The notes under the pieces were generated by a model. The model saw nothing but the letters and a program-made list of their open reading frames with translations. It searched no databases and was not told the DNA's origin. This document shows, piece after piece, positions 6,271-6,669 of a DNA stretch of 6,669 nucleotides. The translations under genes and the position numbers were made by a program. The first letter of the stretch is position 1, and every line of letters starts with the position of its first letter. The stretch is from NCBI GenBank assembly GCA_022704585.1, contig JAKJGD010000120.1, positions 1 to 6,669 on the forward strand, given 5' to 3'. Source of the stretch: Spirochaetota bacterium (GTDB lineage Bacteria > Spirochaetota > UBA4802 > UBA5550).

Positions 6271-6669
6271 TTACCGATTGTTATAACGTACAAGCGCATA
6301 TATGAGTGCGGCAGGCCAAAACAGAAGCAGGAGGACGACAAACAAAGGTTTTGAGAACGAGAACTTCCGGCCGGAAGTTTCATCGGCAGCTGCTGTGCGG
6401 TCATCAATCATGGTGCGGTCCTTAATATCACCGATGACTTTCCGCTTCAGGTCGTTCCAGCGGTCCATGTTGAGAGGGTTGCCGCAGTACGGGCATACCG
6501 GCACCTGCTCCAGAGTTACCGGGAATTTTCCTCCGATTCTGGCCCCGCACCGGTCACAGTTTTCAACCAGCATCATGCCCTGCCTGAGACGGACATCCAC
6601 GATCAGGTCCGTATCCCTGTCCCATACATAGAACCCGCGGCCGCGGCTGTTGATTGTCAGGAGGGCCCT
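6271..6669 (-). CDS. Zinc-ribbon protein with C-terminal membrane anchor, 5' end beyond window
   Basis: The frame is open from the right edge to TAA at 6271-6273, giving 133 visible codons. A GTG at 6598-6600 and ATGs at 6574-6576 and 6571-6573 could serve as starts. However, the 23 codons before the GTG have no stop, mostly end in G or C like real genes here, and encode protein-like sequence including FYVWDRDTDL, so the true start probably lies outside. Counted from the edge, a zinc ribbon is formed by CDRC (C38, C41) and CPYC (C59, C62), expected to bind one zinc. A charged linker rich in Asp, Lys and Arg follows (about 65-105). A single hydrophobic helix occupies about 109-127, ending in a short Arg-containing tail. 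This predicts a tail-anchored inner-membrane protein with the zinc ribbon in the cytoplasm. I do not recognise a specific family. The next gene starts 165 bp later with its own likely promoter. Confidence 0.75.
   Translation of the reverse strand, partial: RALLTINSRGRGFYVWDRDTDLIVDVRLRQGMMLVENCDRCGARIGGKFPVTLEQVPVCPYCGNPLNMDRWNDLKRKVIGDIKDRTMIDDRTAAADETSGRKFSFSKPLFVVLLLLFWPAALIYALVRYNNR

Overview
The window is high-GC bacterial chromosome in which all six recognisable genes lie on the minus strand, so transcription runs from position 6669 towards 1. Codons end mostly in G or C. The gene content is housekeeping and metabolic: leucyl-tRNA synthetase, a stand-alone PTS EIIA domain, an acetyl-CoA hydrolase/transferase-family protein and three small envelope or membrane proteins. 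I see no tRNA, rRNA, CRISPR, insertion sequence or phage gene. The SH3b secreted protein, the lone fructose/nitrogen-type EIIA and the general protein style would suit a GC-rich spirochaete or a deltaproteobacterium-like lineage. This is a weak inference from memory and no marker here settles it.

Layout in transcription order: (1) 6271-6669, a zinc-ribbon protein with a C-terminal membrane segment, whose frame is open through the window edge. (2) 4533-6105, an acetyl-CoA hydrolase/transferase-family gene broken by one frameshift near 4915-4930, preceded by a good ribosome binding site, a possible promoter and a 9-11-9 inverted repeat. (3) 3975-4430, a 151-residue EIIA domain with its phosphorylatable histidine, behind its own promoter-like sequence and a hairpin. 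(4) 1333-3807, complete leuS, with a hairpin-bearing leader and a possible terminator at 1241-1298. (5) 519-1217, a membrane-anchored protein of unknown function. (6) 1-487, a secreted SH3b protein, cut by the window edge; it lies only 31 bp after gene 5, so the two probably share a transcript.

The other genes are separated by 102-167 bp with plausible promoter elements, so most look independently transcribed. No pathway clearly links them. EIIA (phosphotransfer regulation), leuS (translation) and the CoA-transferase-like gene (acyl-CoA metabolism) are most simply read as ordinary neighbours. I found no convincing new multi-gene system. The points most worth a second look are the frameshift together with the glutamine at the usual catalytic glutamate position in the CoA-transferase-like protein, the dyad upstream of that gene, and the unknown membrane-anchored protein.
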